Assembly: GCF_000003815.2 (NCBI RefSeq)
Contig: NC_049981.1
Span: 3,648,699 to 3,712,698, forward strand
Direction: 5' to 3'
DNA length: 64,000 nucleotides
Origin: Branchiostoma floridae
Lineage: Eukaryota; Chordata; Leptocardii; Amphioxiformes; Branchiostomatidae
The translations under genes and the position numbers were made by a program. The notes under the pieces are model-generated. The model ran no database searches, had not been told where the DNA came from, and was given only the letters and a program-made list of their open reading frames with translations. Each line of letters starts with the position of its first letter. The stretch's first letter is position 1. Positions 58,601 to 61,600 of the stretch are shown here, piece after piece.

Positions 58601-61600
58601 GCTCAGAACTGATATGTGGTAGGCATAAATAAAAGCATAGCTTTGAAGACTTTCGGTAACGTCATCAAAGCAGATTATGAGCCTGGGCAGAAAATAGATA
58701 ATACGGGGGATTTTAATTTATCAGCACTGGACTTGAAATTGAAACCCCTACACTTGTGTTCAAAGATTACGATTGCTTACCGCTTTAGCTCAAAATCATA
58801 TTAATGAAGTATTGTAGGCAAAGCCCAAACCAGGTGGTATAGGTCAATCCTAAATCCACCCACCTGCGTATGTTCCGTTGATACATCCATTTGGCTGGTC
58901 GTCCTCGCCAAAAGAAGTGAGCGTGATGGTGTAATCCGTGTCGGGCAGCAGTCCCGATACGGTAGCCGAGGTGACCCCTGCTCCCGGTGCGGGGGAGAGG
59001 TCCCGGTAGGAGCCCGACCCGTCTGCCGGCTGGTAGCGGAGCCTGTAGCGCGAGATAGGAAGACTCCCCACGACTGTCCAGGACACGGAAAGATGACCTA
59101 TCCCGCCATCATCAAGAGTCAGCCCTGCGAGACCTGGAACTGTATAGTTTTAACAATTAAACAAGTGACCGTAGGTAACATAATCTGTGACGTAATTCTG
59201 GTATATGTTGAGTGTTTTGCTGTCTGTGTTGTGTGACGTTGTGTTTAGATCGCATAATGATTATATTACATGGCATTAAACCTAATATATAGTATGAAGT
59301 TAGTTAAAGATGTCTTACATATGTCTTCCACATGTTAATCACATTACTGTAGACGTAAAAAGCAATATCAGTGTCATATGTGAGCGACACCAAAAGGGAA
59401 CAGACAAAAGTTTCTGTGTGTGGTAAAAACATAATCCCCCTTCATGAAAATTCTCCCTGAACCATACTCCTTCTGTCCTGCTAATTCCCTGAAGCGGGCA
59501 CAAACAAACCCGGGTACGAGATAGCACAGCTGAGTGCGTACAACATCTGCTTGACGGGATCCAATTACCACAAGGCTTAAGAAGCCATCAAAACGAGGAC
59601 CTGAACCACTATACCGGAAGGCGTAGGGGTGAATTCTGAATATATATTACATCCATAATAAAATTATGAAAACAGCTACCGCGAAAAAACAACAACGTGC
59701 ATCATCGCACAGGTCCGTACAGAGTACATGCCAAACTACATACTCATGCGACAAAGGGAAGATACAGATGCGAACGCGCTTGACATCGTCAAAAATAATA
59801 CCCCGTCGCCGGAGGCTACCATCTGATCACAGATTACTTAAAAATAACCGAAGTGCAAGTGAACTAAACTCTACCCAATGAAACAGCAAACCCTTACCAA
59901 GGTTGCAGCCAAGAACTTCAACCCTCATGCTGATGTGATCATGCCAAGACTGAACCACGAATAGCACATAGCGGGCATTGATTGGGTTGTCTAGAAGGTT
60001 CGTCACAGGTGAGAGTGCGTTTGTGTTGCCTGTAAAAACCTGCAAGATAAACGGATGATTCAGATTAAGGCTTCTTCAAACTGTCAGAAGTTTGCTAGTA
60101 TTACCAACCAGACAACGTCGATATCTTTCGCATTTCATAAACAACGAACAGCAATAATTGGGCTTAAGCTTAAAGCGTACCACGATTATACATGTAGGTG
60201 TGTAATAACCAGACGTCATCTTGAGCAAACAGACGTGATGAATAGAGGAGTGTTGTGAGGCGATATTTGCCTTGAAACGAGAGTGATAAGAGCTGGAGCA
60301 GTGTGCGCTGCTGGTAAAACAAATAAAGTAGAAGTGTGGCACTTTGAAAGGGACATGACCCACCAACAGATACCCGTATAGACGTGGGCAAAATCAATTA
60401 TAATTTCCATACTTGTATCTACGTTACCTTGTCTGAGCCATCACTGCTGGTATATGTCGTCCAACTGTTCCACGCTGCTCTATACTGGAGTTTGTATGAC
60501 GTCACAAACTGTTCGCCCCTGTTGTCGATTGTGTGGCGCCCCTGAATAACCGTACCCGTGACGCGCTTTATCTCTCCCAAATCCACCTAAAAGGCAAATA
60601 TAATAATCATAGCGTCTTTTTTGTAGAGACGCGAATAGTAGCAGCTTTGCAGAACACAGCGTTTCTGAATTATATCGGTATAACAACTAATTCTAGTTAC
60701 ACGTACAGCGAGAACTTAAATTGATCATAAAACAACGATAATATTCATGGGGTTTTGCAATGTATCGACATGCATAAAATTAATCAAGTTGCAGCAACGT
60801 CGCCTTTAAAGTCATAGTCTTCAAAAATCATCTATTTTGTTAAAATGTAAAAAAGTTTGCTCGAGAAGATAAAGCTGAAAACAGTTGACAGCGACTGCAA
60901 GCTGTTAGTCAACATTGCACAAAGCGAACTTATCATTTTACGCCAAATTAAAGTCCAGTACTGTTGAACTAAAAGATTTTGCCTTTTTTTTTTAAATCGG
61001 AAAAAAAATTTCAATGAATACAAGCTTAACTGCTGCTGCTGCTGTATTTCCAAACTTGCACCGCTACATGTCATAACACATGGAAGATTTTGTTTTCGAG
61101 TACAACAGTGTTGCCAACATGAGTGTTGTGATGGATAAAAGTTAACAGAAAATAATTCTTATTCAAATATGCGTAAATAATTTTTTTAATGTTGCAAAAG
61201 ATATACCTACCTGCAACCATTGTCCGATTGACTTCGCCGAAGGCACGGCGGCCCATGCACCAAGTCCAGCAACTCCGTTTAGGCGTCCCTGATATGACGC
61301 AAAATCAGGATGGGTCGAGGATGCAGTGATGTCACTGTCGGGTATGGCACCGGATTCCATTCCAAGTGGAACCTGACAGACTGGGGGAAAACAAATTATG
61401 TTCCAGTTAGTTTGAAATGTCCTTAGGTGATGGGGGTCTGTAGTAGTATCCTGTTTGCGACTGGGGGTGATACTTTTGCACTAAGCTTTTCCAAAAAAAT
61501 AACCATTGCAAAAAGAACATTCGAAAACCTATAGTCAAGTTCCTTAACCAGTCATGGATTTCATATTGGTTTTCACTCAGAGATTTAGCTGCCAGGGTTC